Positions 49,778 to 58,519 of a stretch of DNA of 64,000 nt are shown here, one piece after another. The stretch is from contig NZ_CP059997.1 of the NCBI RefSeq assembly GCF_018736145.1, positions 7,563,501 through 7,627,500 on the forward strand. The letters are read 5' to 3'. The notes beneath the pieces are model-generated. The model did no database searches. It worked only from the letters and a program-made list of their open reading frames with translations, and was not told where the DNA came from. The translations under genes and the position numbers were made by a program. The DNA is from Amycolatopsis sp. CA-230715. Lineage in GTDB: Bacteria; Actinomycetota; Actinomycetes; Mycobacteriales; Pseudonocardiaceae. Positions within the stretch are counted from its first letter, which is position 1, and every line of letters starts with the position of its first letter.

Positions 49778-50962
49778 TCAGTTCGCCTGCGCGAGTTGTT
49801 CCGAGAGCTGTCGCACGCGCAGCGCCAGTTGCATGTCGAGCCGCGAGTCCGGGTCGCGCAACCGTTCCCCGAACAGGTCTTCGAGCTGGTGCAGGCGCGC
49901 GCGGACGGTTTGCGGGTGCACGTCGAGCCGTTTCGCGACCTCCGGTGCGCCGCCGCGGGTTTCCAGCCAGGCGAGCAGTGTTTCGCTGAGGCGCTCGCGT
50001 TGCTTTTCGGTCAGCGCGTCGAACGGGTCGAGGCTGCGCTTGGCCAGTTCCTCGGCGAGGAACCCTTCCGAGAGCAGCCACAGGGTGGCCAGGTGGTCCT
50101 GGCACCAGATCACCGGGCCGTCGCCGAGCAGCGCCAGCGCGCGGCGCGCGGTCCGCAGCGCGGCCGGTGCCTCGTCCACCGCCACCGGCGGGGACACGGC
50201 GGCCCGCCAGCTTTCCCACTGCCCGTCGAACGCGCGGAGATCCGCGACGGGATCGGTGCTGAGCAGGCACGGTTCCGCACTGTCCACAGTGGCCAGTGCG
50301 GAGGCGGGGAGCAGCTCGGTGGGGAGGCTGGCTTCCTCGTTCCGACACAGGGCGATCACGGTGAACCGCTCCGGCACCGGCCACGCCACCGCGTTCGCCA
50401 GGCCCGCGATGGTCAGCTTCGACGAGCCCGGCGCGGAGACGATCAGTTCGAGCAGCTGGTGACGGCGTTGCGCGGTGATGTCCACGCCCTGCGCGCTCGC
50501 CTCGTGGTACCCCTCGAGCGCGGTCACCGAAAGCTCGTCGACGTAGGCGAAGATCGCCTCCGCGGTGGTCGCCACGTCGGCGAGCCCGAACCCGCTCCGG
50601 TTCAGCGCGGCCGAAACGTGCCGCCAGGCGACCCTGCCGCCGATCATCGCCGCCGTCTGCAACGCGTCGAGGGTGCGGCCTTCCCCGAATTCGAGCCTGC
50701 CGCGCTGGCGGAACAGCGCGAACCAGGTCTCGTCGGCGTGGCCGGGCTCGCCGATGCGCTCGATGCAGTGGCGCACCGCCAGTTCGACCGTCTCCACCAC
50801 GTTGCCGGTCGTGACGCTGTTCGCGGGGCGCGCGTAGGCGGGTACGGTCCGCCGGACCTCCTCCACGATGGCCCGGGAAATGACCCCCGCGTGCGGACGC
50901 AGCACGAGTGCCATCTCGCGGGGCAGCGAGGCCCACAGGTCACCGCTTCTTCGCCCGGTCAC
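49778..50962 (-). CDS. PucR-family transcriptional regulator 3
   Basis: A 394-residue paralogue, the shortest of the four, beginning almost directly at the conserved LWASLPREMALVLRPHA segment. The helix-turn-helix region reads LLAWLETRGGAPEVAKRL and HPQTVRARLHQLEDLFG. Its conserved Tyr-Arg-Val segment is changed to LQTAAMIGGRVAWRH. GTG at 50962 has GGAGG 9 nt upstream. It is convergent to the single-domain DUF6801 gene. Confidence 0.87.
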   Translation of the reverse strand: MTGRRSGDLWASLPREMALVLRPHAGVISRAIVEEVRRTVPAYARPANSVTTGNVVETVELAVRHCIERIGEPGHADETWFALFRQRGRLEFGEGRTLDALQTAAMIGGRVAWRHVSAALNRSGFGLADVATTAEAIFAYVDELSVTALEGYHEASAQGVDITAQRRHQLLELIVSAPGSSKLTIAGLANAVAWPVPERFTVIALCRNEEASLPTELLPASALATVDSAEPCLLSTDPVADLRAFDGQWESWRAAVSPPVAVDEAPAALRTARRALALLGDGPVIWCQDHLATLWLLSEGFLAEELAKRSLDPFDALTEKQRERLSETLLAWLETRGGAPEVAKRLDVHPQTVRARLHQLEDLFGERLRDPDSRLDMQLALRVRQLSEQLAQAN

Positions 50963-51063
50963 GGTGGCGTACCTCCGGAATCAGGTTGTCCCAGCGAATC
51001 CGAAACATATTCGTATTCACTGCTGGTCGAACGGGATGGGGTCAACCTACCGCACCTCGAACC

Positions 51064-51110
51064 GGTGCGGTGTAAGGAAAATGTTTCCATTCGCCGGATG
51101 ACGGCGCGCC
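51064..51110 (+). promoter_or_regulatory. GGTG / GATGAC pair spaced 33 bp upstream of PucR 3
   Basis: GGTGCGGTGTAA at 51064 and GATGACGGCGCG at 51097 are 33 bp apart in the 193-bp gap between PucR 3 and the LuxR-type gene. Only the second half matches the core TGAC. Confidence 0.2.
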
Positions 51111-51155
51111 GTTTTCGGAAAGAGTATTTCTTAATAGGTGTTGTGGAATGCGGGC

Positions 51156-53519
51156 TCAGTTCTGCCGCGACCGTTGCACCCATGCGGCGATCTGCGTGCG
51201 GTTGGTGAACCCGAGCTTTCCCAGTATGTGGTCGACGTGCGTTTCGGCGGTGCGCCGCGCGATCACCAGCCGGTCGGCGATCTCGCGGTTCGTCATCCCG
51301 GTCGCGACCAGTTCGGCGATCTCGTTCTCCCGTTTGGTGAGCGGGTTCGCCACCACCGGCGGTACGGCGTCCGCTGCCACGTCTTCGCGGAGCGCGTACC
51401 GGACCGCGTCCTCGAACGACAACGCGGTCCCGGTGAGGAACTCCTCGGCGGCCTTCTCCGTGCCGAGCGCTCCGGTCACCAGCTCGATATCGCGTTCCAT
51501 GGGCTTGATGAACGCGGTGTAGTTGGCGGGGGAGGCGCCGAGGGTCTGCCACACGGTGGTCGCGGCGCCGAGCAGCTTCGCCGCCCGCACCGGCTCGCCG
51601 AGATGCGCGGCGCAGCCCGCGTGCACGGTCAGGGAGAACGCGGTGACCGCGCGGTCGCCGATGCCGTGCTGCAGGCGCAGCAGGTCGTTTCCCGCCCGCA
51701 CAGCGGCTTCGAGATCGCCGAAGAGGTACTCGGCGGCGCTGCTCGACCACAGCGCCCACGAGCGCCAGAACACCTCGCCCTGCGCGACGTAGCGGTCCAC
51801 GCAGTCGCGCAGCACCTGCCGCCCGCGGTCCAGTTCGCCGGCGAGGCTCAGCGCGAGCCCGTAGTTGTAGGTCGACCACAGCTCACCGGCCAGGTCTTGG
51901 TGCTGCTCAAGGCTTTCCGCCGCGGTGCGGAACAGTTCGGCGGAGCGCTCGCCGTCGTTGCCCATCAGCGCCGCGTAGCCCCGCACGTGCCGGACGTAGG
52001 CGCGCGCGACGTCGTCACCGGTCCGCTCCGCGATCTCGTCGGCGATCGTCAGCGCCGTGTCGTAACCGTGTTCGTCACCCTGCACGAGCGCGAGGAAGCC
52101 GTACATCCACAGGGCGTCGGCGCGGCCAGGCGCCTCGTCCGGCGCGACGTCCATCAGCCTGCCGAGCCAGATCCTGCCCTCGGTGTTGAACCCCCGGATG
52201 AGCCAGTACTCCTTGATCACGCGGACCATCTCGAGCCCGACCACGGCTTCCTCGGGGCTGCTCGCGCAGAAGTCCAGCGCGCCGCGCAGGTTCGCGTGCT
52301 CGCGCACCAGCCTGCCGATCCAGCTCACCTGGTCCGGGCCGAACCAGTCCTCCTCGAAGCTCTTCGCCAGCTCGTAGTACCAGTCGCGGTGGCGCCGCCG
52401 CAGCTCGGTCAGCGTTCCGTGCGCGCGCAGCCGTTCCTCGCCGTACTGCCGGATCGTTTCGAGCATGCGGTACCGCGCGGTGCCCTGGTCCTCCTCCTCG
52501 CGGACCAGGATGGACTTGTCGATCAGCCCGTCGAGCAGGTCGAGCACCGCGGAGGCGGGCAGCCCCTCTCCCGCGCAGACGGCTTCGGCGGCGTCGAGGT
52601 CGAAGCTGCCGGTGAACACCGAGGCGCGCGCCCACAGCAGCCGCTCCGGCATCGTGCACAGCTCGTGGCTCCAGTCGGTCAGCGCGCGCAGCGTTTCGTG
52701 CCGCGACGGCCCCTGCCGGTACCCGCGCGTGAGCAGGGTGAACCGCTTGTCGAGGCGGTCGGCGAGCTGGCGGACGGACAGCGACCGCAGCCGCACCGCG
52801 GCGAGTTCGATGGCCAGCGGGAGGCCGTCGAGCGCCCGGCAAAGCCGCGCCACGTCGGCGATGTTGTCGTCGGTGAGCGCGAACGAGGGCACCACCGCGG
52901 TCGCCCGGTCGGCGAACAGCTGCACCGCGTCGAGCTTGGCCAGTTCGGCGGTGGACAGCGCGGTGTCCTCGTCGTCGGGGACTTCGAGCGGCGGCACCGG
53001 CAGCACCCGCTCGCCGACCACGCCGAGCGACTGGCGGCTGGTCGCCAGTATCACCAGCTCCGGGCAGGCCTTGATCAACGCGTCGGAGAACCACGCGCAC
53101 GCCTCGATGAGGTGCTCGCAGTTGTCGAGCACGAGCAGCAGCCTGCGGGCGCGCAGGTTGTCCACCACGACGTCCACCCCGGACCTGGTCGACCGGTCAC
53201 CGAGGCCGAGGCTGCTCGCGACCGTGCTGACGAGGAGTTCGGGCTCGCGGAGATCACCGAGCGCGACGAACACGGCCGAGCCGCCGAAGGCGGGCTTCAC
53301 CGCCTCGGCCACCCTGGTCGCCAGCCGTGTCTTCCCCACTCCGCCCGGCCCGGTCAGCGTGACCAGTGAAGACGCCCCCAGCAGGCGTTTCGCCTCCACG
53401 ATCTCCAGCTGCCTGCCGACGTAGGAGGTCACCTCGACGTGCGGAGAACCCGTCGTCGGACGTCCCTCGGCCACGGTAGGCACCGTCTCCTCACCACCAG
53501 TTGCTCTCGGGAAGATCAT
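51156..53519 (-). CDS. LuxR-family ATPase regulator (NB-ARC/TPR type)
   Basis: The 787-residue protein has an ATPase domain (about 30-330) with Walker A GPGGVGKTRLA and a LLLVLDNCEH Walker B region, a TPR-like helical middle, and a C-terminal LuxR helix-turn-helix (LTKRENEIAELVATGMTNREIADRL). Such proteins are ligand-gated activators. Two starts are possible: ATG at 53519 without a clear ribosome site, or GTG at 53483 with GAGGAG very close. It is divergent from PucR 4, with 150 bp between the two starts. Confidence 0.88.
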   Translation of the reverse strand: MIFPRATGGEETVPTVAEGRPTTGSPHVEVTSYVGRQLEIVEAKRLLGASSLVTLTGPGGVGKTRLATRVAEAVKPAFGGSAVFVALGDLREPELLVSTVASSLGLGDRSTRSGVDVVVDNLRARRLLLVLDNCEHLIEACAWFSDALIKACPELVILATSRQSLGVVGERVLPVPPLEVPDDEDTALSTAELAKLDAVQLFADRATAVVPSFALTDDNIADVARLCRALDGLPLAIELAAVRLRSLSVRQLADRLDKRFTLLTRGYRQGPSRHETLRALTDWSHELCTMPERLLWARASVFTGSFDLDAAEAVCAGEGLPASAVLDLLDGLIDKSILVREEEDQGTARYRMLETIRQYGEERLRAHGTLTELRRRHRDWYYELAKSFEEDWFGPDQVSWIGRLVREHANLRGALDFCASSPEEAVVGLEMVRVIKEYWLIRGFNTEGRIWLGRLMDVAPDEAPGRADALWMYGFLALVQGDEHGYDTALTIADEIAERTGDDVARAYVRHVRGYAALMGNDGERSAELFRTAAESLEQHQDLAGELWSTYNYGLALSLAGELDRGRQVLRDCVDRYVAQGEVFWRSWALWSSSAAEYLFGDLEAAVRAGNDLLRLQHGIGDRAVTAFSLTVHAGCAAHLGEPVRAAKLLGAATTVWQTLGASPANYTAFIKPMERDIELVTGALGTEKAAEEFLTGTALSFEDAVRYALREDVAADAVPPVVANPLTKRENEIAELVATGMTNREIADRLVIARRTAETHVDHILGKLGFTNRTQIAAWVQRSRQN

Positions 53520-53669
53520 AGTGGCGCATCACCCGTTCCGGCGCTCGGCGGAGTCCCCGCGTACGTATGCCGGATACGTACTCTTCCCGATGACCCCTCG
53601 CGACGGAATGGGCACCCTGAAGAGCCGTCACGGCAACCAACGCGGGTTCCGTGGGCTCGGAGGAGGACC

Positions 53670-54941
53670 ATGACCGTCATCGACGACACCGTCAGCCCTG
53701 TCAGCCCTGTCCCCACCCGCGGAGCAGGCGACTTCGCCGGATCACGGCGGTTGTGGTCGCTGATCCCACGCGACCTGGTCGAACGCTTCCGGCCGCACGC
53801 GGCGGCCATGGCCTCGGCCATGGTCCACGAGATCCGGCGCGCGATACCGGAGTACGCGCAGCCGCTCGACGGACCGGTGGGCGAGGACATCAAGCGAGGC
53901 GTGCGCGAAGCGATCCTGTGCGCCTTCAGCGAGTTGAACGGCATCCCCGAGCAGCGCGGCAGCCGCGGCGACTGGGTCAAGGTGTTCCACTACCTCGGCA
54001 GGGTCGAGTTCAGCGAGCGCGGCAACCTCGACTGCCTCCAGACCGCGTACCGCGTCGGCGGACGCGTCGCGTGGCGGCACCTGTCGCTGTTCGCCCAGCG
54101 CTACGGCGTTTCGACCGAGGTCATCTGTGTGTGCGCGGAAGCGGTCTTCGCCTACGTCGACGAGATCTGCACCCTGTCCAGCGCCGGGTTCGTGGCCGCG
54201 CAGGCCGAGGTCGAGGGCAGCAGGACACGGCACCGCCGCGTGCTGCTGGAGCGGATCCTGTCCGGCTCGGCCCACTCGCCGAGGGAGCTGGCCGACCTGG
54301 CCAGGTCGGCCAGCTGGGAGCTGCCGACCGAGGTCACCATGGTCGCGCTGTCCCGAGTGGACGGTCCACTGTGCCTGGTCTCGGGCGATTCGGGCGTGCT
54401 GATGGACCTCGACGGCCCGCAGCCGCACCTGCTGCTGCCCGGCGACACTCCGCTGCCCGACCTGGCGGCGGAGGTGCGCGCCGCGGTCGGGCCGAAGGTT
54501 TCGCTCGCCGACGCCGCGACCTCCCTGCGGTGGGCACGGCGCACGCTCGACCTGATGGACCGCGGCGTCGTGCCCGACGCCGTCGTGCAGCGCTGGGACG
54601 AGCACCTGGCCACGATGTGGCTGCACTCGGACGAGTTCCTGCTCTCCGCGATGGCGGCGCGCAACCTGTCCCCGCTCGACGGGCTGACGCCCAAGCAGCG
54701 TTCGAGGATGAGCGAGACGCTGCTCGCCTGGCTCAAGGCCAGGGGCGGCGCACCGGACGTCGCCGCGCAGCTCGGCGTGCACCCGCAGACCGCGCGCTAC
54801 CGGATCCGCCAGCTCGAAGAACTGTTCGGGAAGAGCCTCGACGACCCCGCGCAGCGCTTCGCGCTCGAGATCACCTTGCGCGCGCAGCAGGCCGCCGAGG
54901 CGTCCGGTGATCAGCTCGCCGCCCGCCGCGCGACCGCGTAG
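53670..54941 (+). CDS. PucR-family transcriptional regulator 4
   Basis: A 423-residue paralogue with CLQTAYRVGGRVAWRHL and a C-terminal helix-turn-helix HPQTARYRIRQLEELFG. It is the only one of the four on the plus strand. ATG at 53670 has a strong GGAGGAGG. The 3' end overlaps the convergent methyltransferase by 31 bp. Confidence 0.87.
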   Translation: MTVIDDTVSPVSPVPTRGAGDFAGSRRLWSLIPRDLVERFRPHAAAMASAMVHEIRRAIPEYAQPLDGPVGEDIKRGVREAILCAFSELNGIPEQRGSRGDWVKVFHYLGRVEFSERGNLDCLQTAYRVGGRVAWRHLSLFAQRYGVSTEVICVCAEAVFAYVDEICTLSSAGFVAAQAEVEGSRTRHRRVLLERILSGSAHSPRELADLARSASWELPTEVTMVALSRVDGPLCLVSGDSGVLMDLDGPQPHLLLPGDTPLPDLAAEVRAAVGPKVSLADAATSLRWARRTLDLMDRGVVPDAVVQRWDEHLATMWLHSDEFLLSAMAARNLSPLDGLTPKQRSRMSETLLAWLKARGGAPDVAAQLGVHPQTARYRIRQLEELFGKSLDDPAQRFALEITLRAQQAAEASGDQLAARRATA

Positions 54942-55762
54942 CGGACCTGCTGCCGCATCACGATCGTCCCACCCGGCTCGCGGAGCCGGTCCAGCTCGGC
55001 GAGCACCCGGCGGCGTACGTCGTCGAGGTGCTCGCCTGGCACCATTTCCCAGAAGACCCGCTGCCCGTGCGACCACGACCACCGCACCCACTGCTCGGGA
55101 TCGCGGAAGGTCACGTCGTGCGTCCGCGTCGTCGTCGTGACGTCTTCGAAGCCCGCTTCCACCGCGGCGCGGGCGAAGTTCTCGTTGGAGGCGAACGGGC
55201 TCGACGGGTTGATCATCGCCCAGATCATCGCCGGTGGAACGAACGGCCGGAAGATCTCTTCGACGCGCCCCCATCGCGGATCGTTGACCCCGAAGCAGGT
55301 CACGCCGAGCCGCCCGCCCGGTGCGAGCAACGCGTGCCACGCGCGCAGTCCCGCGGCGGGGTCCGGAAGGAAGAACACGACGGCGGCGGCCAGGACCACG
55401 TCGTAGGAAGCGGCGGGCAGCGCGGGCTCCTGCGCGTCCATCACGGTCGCGACGGCGTTCGTCAGGCCGCGGCGGTCGATTTCCTGCCTGGTCAGTTCGA
55501 TCATGCGGGGTGAAAGGTCGATCCCGGTCACCGAGCCCTCGTCGCCGACCTTCTCCGCCGCGGCGAACAACGCCGCGCCACGGCCGCATCCGGCGTCCAG
55601 CACGCGGTCACCGCGGTCGATTCCGACGTCGGCGAGCAGTTGTTTGGCGAACACCGGGAAGAAATCGACGCCGACCGCGTCGTAGTTGTCCGAAGAACGG
55701 TCGAACAACGCGGCGACGGCCGCTCGCACGTCGCCTTGCTGGTAGGCCTCGTCAACAGTCAT
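54911..55762 (-). CDS. Class I SAM-dependent methyltransferase
   Basis: The 283-residue protein has motif I VLDAGCGRGAALFAAAEKV, a SAM-binding Asp in TGIDLSPRMI and a LAPGGRLGVTCFG motif, as in Ubie/type-11 methyltransferases. The acceptor is unknown. The ATG at 55762 starts a family-like N-terminus (TVDEAYQQGDVRAAVAALFD); a longer frame to 55813 runs into the terminator hairpin. Not clearly in an operon with neighbours. Confidence 0.85.
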   Translation of the reverse strand: MTVDEAYQQGDVRAAVAALFDRSSDNYDAVGVDFFPVFAKQLLADVGIDRGDRVLDAGCGRGAALFAAAEKVGDEGSVTGIDLSPRMIELTRQEIDRRGLTNAVATVMDAQEPALPAASYDVVLAAAVVFFLPDPAAGLRAWHALLAPGGRLGVTCFGVNDPRWGRVEEIFRPFVPPAMIWAMINPSSPFASNENFARAAVEAGFEDVTTTTRTHDVTFRDPEQWVRWSWSHGQRVFWEMVPGEHLDDVRRRVLAELDRLREPGGTIVMRQQVRYAVARRAAS

Positions 55763-55812
55763 GGGGATTCGCCGCCGCTCGGTCGCAGGGGTGGAAAAAA
55801 GGGTGGAAAGCA

Positions 55813-55854
55813 CGGAAACCCGCCCGGCCCATGGTGCGGCCGGACGGGTTTCCG
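55813..55854 (-). terminator. Terminator of the DUF6801 gene at 55861
   Basis: Arms 55813-55829 and 55838-55854 form a 17-bp stem with one mismatch around an 8-nt loop, starting 6 nt after the stop codon. A run CCCTTTTTTCC follows about 15 nt later on the minus strand. Confidence 0.7.
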
Positions 55855-55860
55855 CGGTAC

Positions 55861-57099
55861 TTACTTCCTGGTCAGGTTGAGCTCGAGCGTGTTGCCGTCG
55901 CTCTTCACGAACCAGTTGATGTAGTCGTTCAAGCCGCCGCAGTCCTTGACCGCGGCCAGCGAGTAGGTGCCGGACAGCTTCCCGCCCTTGAGCAGGTCGA
56001 AGTCCGGCGCCGTCTTCAGGTCACTGGTCGACGGTGCGGTGGTCTGGCACTTCGGGTCCGAGCTGATCGGGATGCCGAACAGGTTGATCGTCGGCAGGAA
56101 CACGTCGAACTTCACGTGCGCCACGAAACCCTTGTCGACGAGTTCACCGTGCTGCTCGCCGTTCTGCACGACCTTGATGTCCGAGCCGCCGGGCAGGAAG
56201 CCGAGCAGCTTGAAGTCGGTGTGCGAAGGGTCGAGCTTCAGGTCGCCAACGAAGGTCTTCTTGCCGAGATCCGCGTCCGCGTCGAAGGAACCCTTGATCG
56301 GCGCGGTGCTGCCGAGGGCCTTCAGCGCGGTCTGACCGGCGATGTTGTAACCGATCTTGGTGCCACCGGTGTTGGGCGGCGTCGTGGGGTTGGTCGGCGG
56401 CGTCGTCGGGTCGGTCGGCGGAGTGGTCGGCTCCGTCGGCTTGGTCGGCGGCGTCGTCGGGTCGGTCGGCGTGCCGCCGCCTTCACCGATCTTGATCGTC
56501 TTCAGCACGTTATTCTGACCAGCGTCCTGCTTGCACGGGGCGTTGATCGTGCCGTCGGGGGTGATCTCGGTGACCGAGCCGTCTGCCTTGCGGGGCGTGA
56601 CCTTGAGGGCGATGTCGCCCACCGTGATCTTCGCGTCGCCTTCCTTCTGGAAGGTCAGCGACGGGGTCTGGCCCTGCACGTTGATCGGCAGCTCGCCGCT
56701 CGCCGGGACGTTGGTCTTCGGCACCGCCATCTTCACCGTCACCGGCAGGTTGATGCCGGGTGCTTCGACCTTGGCGCTGGCGTTCGACTCCCCTTCGAGG
56801 GTCGTCGCACCGATCAGGCCGAGGCCGTTCACGGTGTCGGCGTTGACCGTCGCGACCGCCTTGATGTCGAACACGCCGGTCGGCTTGCCGACCGGGACCG
56901 AGTCCGGCAGGTCGGTGTTGATGACGACCTTCATCCCCTGCGACCCGACGAGCGGGTAGTCGCAGTGGTAGTTGAGGGTCAGACTGACCGGCGACGCGGC
57001 ACTTGTCTGCGCGCCGACGACCAGTGACACCGCGACCAGGCCGGTCGCACCAACAGCCGCGGCGGCCGCCAGCGCTTTCTTTCTGATAGGGCTACTCAC
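55861..57099 (-). CDS. Secreted two-domain DUF6801 protein with Thr/Pro linker
   Basis: The 412-residue protein has a signal peptide, an N-terminal DUF6801 domain (about 32-205, Cys in LNYHCDYPLVG), a TDPTTPPT-type linker (about 208-240) and a C-terminal beta domain (about 240-412) related to that of the Mce-operon DUF6801 protein (FGIPISSDPKCQTTAP). GTG at 57099 has GGAAGGA 7 nt upstream. It is a stand-alone unit with a strong terminator. The linker suggests it spans or extends from the wall. Function unknown. Confidence 0.82.
   Translation of the reverse strand: MSSPIRKKALAAAAAVGATGLVAVSLVVGAQTSAASPVSLTLNYHCDYPLVGSQGMKVVINTDLPDSVPVGKPTGVFDIKAVATVNADTVNGLGLIGATTLEGESNASAKVEAPGINLPVTVKMAVPKTNVPASGELPINVQGQTPSLTFQKEGDAKITVGDIALKVTPRKADGSVTEITPDGTINAPCKQDAGQNNVLKTIKIGEGGGTPTDPTTPPTKPTEPTTPPTDPTTPPTNPTTPPNTGGTKIGYNIAGQTALKALGSTAPIKGSFDADADLGKKTFVGDLKLDPSHTDFKLLGFLPGGSDIKVVQNGEQHGELVDKGFVAHVKFDVFLPTINLFGIPISSDPKCQTTAPSTSDLKTAPDFDLLKGGKLSGTYSLAAVKDCGGLNDYINWFVKSDGNTLELNLTRK
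56390..56471. repeat. Linker-coding direct repeat, 51-bp period
   Basis: A 31-bp stretch at 56390-56420 recurs without change at 56441-56471. It codes the TDPTTPPT linker of the DUF6801 protein, 17 residues per period, and is a likely site of length variation. Confidence 0.75.
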
Positions 57100-57479
57100 G
57101 AATAATCCTTCCGTACGTATCAGCGGTGATACAAAACGGCGTGGAAATGCACGCGCACCGGGGAATCCGGGATGCGAACACAGTTAACGACCTAGCCGCT
57201 CGGGCGGCAAGGGTTATCGTGAGAAAAGTTACTTCCGGTTCGGAAATTATCATCCCGGTTCGTCCGGTTGTAGTGGCCACTAGCAACGCCACGAGGGGTT
57301 TTCCCGGCACGTGGACCGGCGGCGAAACCCGCTGCGCGATGACAAACCGGGATCGCGGAACTCGTGCCCGGATGACAAACCTGCGGTGGTGCAATTCTTT
57401 TGCCGTCGCGCCCACGCCGCTTTCGGTAGTGTTCCGCTGTGCTCCCACCCGTGTCGCCATTCGCGGCGCGGAGTGCGTT
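57100..57479. other. Intergenic region upstream of the two-domain DUF6801 gene
   Basis: 380 bases. Open frames cross it but none has a ribosome site or coding-like composition. The distal half holds a strong 33-bp-spaced repeat pair. Confidence 0.5.
57338..57383 (+). promoter_or_regulatory. GATGACAAAC direct repeat pair spaced 33 bp
   Basis: GATGACAAACCGG at 57338 and GATGACAAACCTG at 57371 share 12 of 13 bases and are exactly 33 bp apart. They lie about 240-280 bp upstream of the DUF6801 start at 57099. Confidence 0.5.
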
Positions 57480-58433
57480 TCAGAGCAATGCGAACCATGT
57501 GCGCACGGCGTCGACACCGCCGGTGCCCAGTGCCACCATGAGCGCGCACCTGGCCTGCGACGGCGCCAGTCCGCGCGCGCTGATCGCGCCGACCTTCGTG
57601 GCGAGCCCTGCCTCGTACGGAGCCAGTTCCGCCGCGTCGGCGCGGGTGTGGGCGCGCGAGGCGAGCACCACCGGAATGTCCCATCCGGTCAGTTCGTCGA
57701 TCGTGGTGAGCAGGTCCACCGGGACGTTCCCGGTGCCGGTTCCTTCGAGCACGATGCCGCGCGCGCCCGCGTCGGCGACCGCGGTGAGCAGTGCGGGTGG
57801 CATTCCGGGATAGGTCTTCAGCAATGCCACATCGGTTTCGGGAAGGTCCGTGGCGCGCGGGGGTCGCGGCGGTGCGAGCGCGGCGATTTCCACTCGCTCG
57901 CCGGTGACCCGGCCGAGCGGTGGCCGCGGCGCGGACGAAAACGGCGCCGCCGCCGTGGTGTCCACAAGGGACGCCCACCGGGCCGCGTGCAGCTCGCCGC
58001 CGGCGCACACGACCGCGCCGAGCCCGCGCAGCGCGGGATCCGCGGCGGCGAGGACCGAGTGCCGCAGGTTGGCCGTCCCGTCGTCAGGGGGACCGTGCCG
58101 GACGGCTCCGGTGAACACGATCCCGCCGCGCTCGGCGGCGGCACCGGCGAGCAGATCGGCCAGGTACGCGGTCTCGCACAGGGTGTCGACCCCGTGCGCG
58201 ACCACGACGCCGGAGTAGTGCTCGTCGAGAACGGCCGCGCGAACTCGCCGTGCCAGCGCGAGCATCGTCGCCGCCGAGGTGTCCCAGCTCGGTTCGGCCA
58301 TCATGTCCTCGGCGTGAACGTCCGCGCTGAGGACGTCGGGCCGGACACGGGCGACGAGGTCGAGGCACGGTTCGACGCCGCTGTGAAGCTGTGCGATGGT
58401 GTCTCCGGTCGAGACGACGAGCACGCGTTTCAT
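57480..58433 (-). CDS. L-asparaginase-family protein with altered active site
   Basis: The 317-residue protein has the asparaginase I fold: STGDTIA at the N-terminus (nucleophile Thr12 kept), VVVAHGVDTLCETAY, and TGAVRHGPPDDGTANL. The second catalytic Thr of the family's HGTDT is Val82 here, and the Lys that completes the second triad is not evident in WASLVDTTAA. It may have a different amide substrate or be weak or inactive. ATG at 58433 has GGAG upstream and overlaps the stop of a 28-residue peptide gene. Confidence 0.8.
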   Translation of the reverse strand: MKRVLVVSTGDTIAQLHSGVEPCLDLVARVRPDVLSADVHAEDMMAEPSWDTSAATMLALARRVRAAVLDEHYSGVVVAHGVDTLCETAYLADLLAGAAAERGGIVFTGAVRHGPPDDGTANLRHSVLAAADPALRGLGAVVCAGGELHAARWASLVDTTAAAPFSSAPRPPLGRVTGERVEIAALAPPRPPRATDLPETDVALLKTYPGMPPALLTAVADAGARGIVLEGTGTGNVPVDLLTTIDELTGWDIPVVLASRAHTRADAAELAPYEAGLATKVGAISARGLAPSQARCALMVALGTGGVDAVRTWFALL

Positions 58434-58519
58434 CAGAACGCTCCTGTCACGATCGCGGTGAGCATGGCGAGCAGCAAGGTGGCACCGAGCACGGTGATCC
58501 GGGTGCGCACATCAGTCAC
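58433..58519 (-). CDS. 28-residue single-pass membrane peptide
   Basis: GTG at 58519 sits just upstream of the Clp-N stop (GTGACTGA) and TGA at 58435-58433 overlaps the asparaginase ATG (TGATG), so the ORF fills the gap exactly in the operon. The product begins with a short polar basic part (MTDVRTR) and continues with one hydrophobic helix, TVLGATLLLAMLTAIVTGAF. The asparaginase ribosome site lies inside it. It could be a membrane tether or regulator, or a coupling peptide. Confidence 0.6.
   Translation of the reverse strand: MTDVRTRITVLGATLLLAMLTAIVTGAF

Noticed and set aside
57092..57517. 141-codon minus-strand ORF between the DUF6801 and asparaginase-like genes
   Set aside because: Overlaps both genes' ends, has irregular codon use and no recognisable family.
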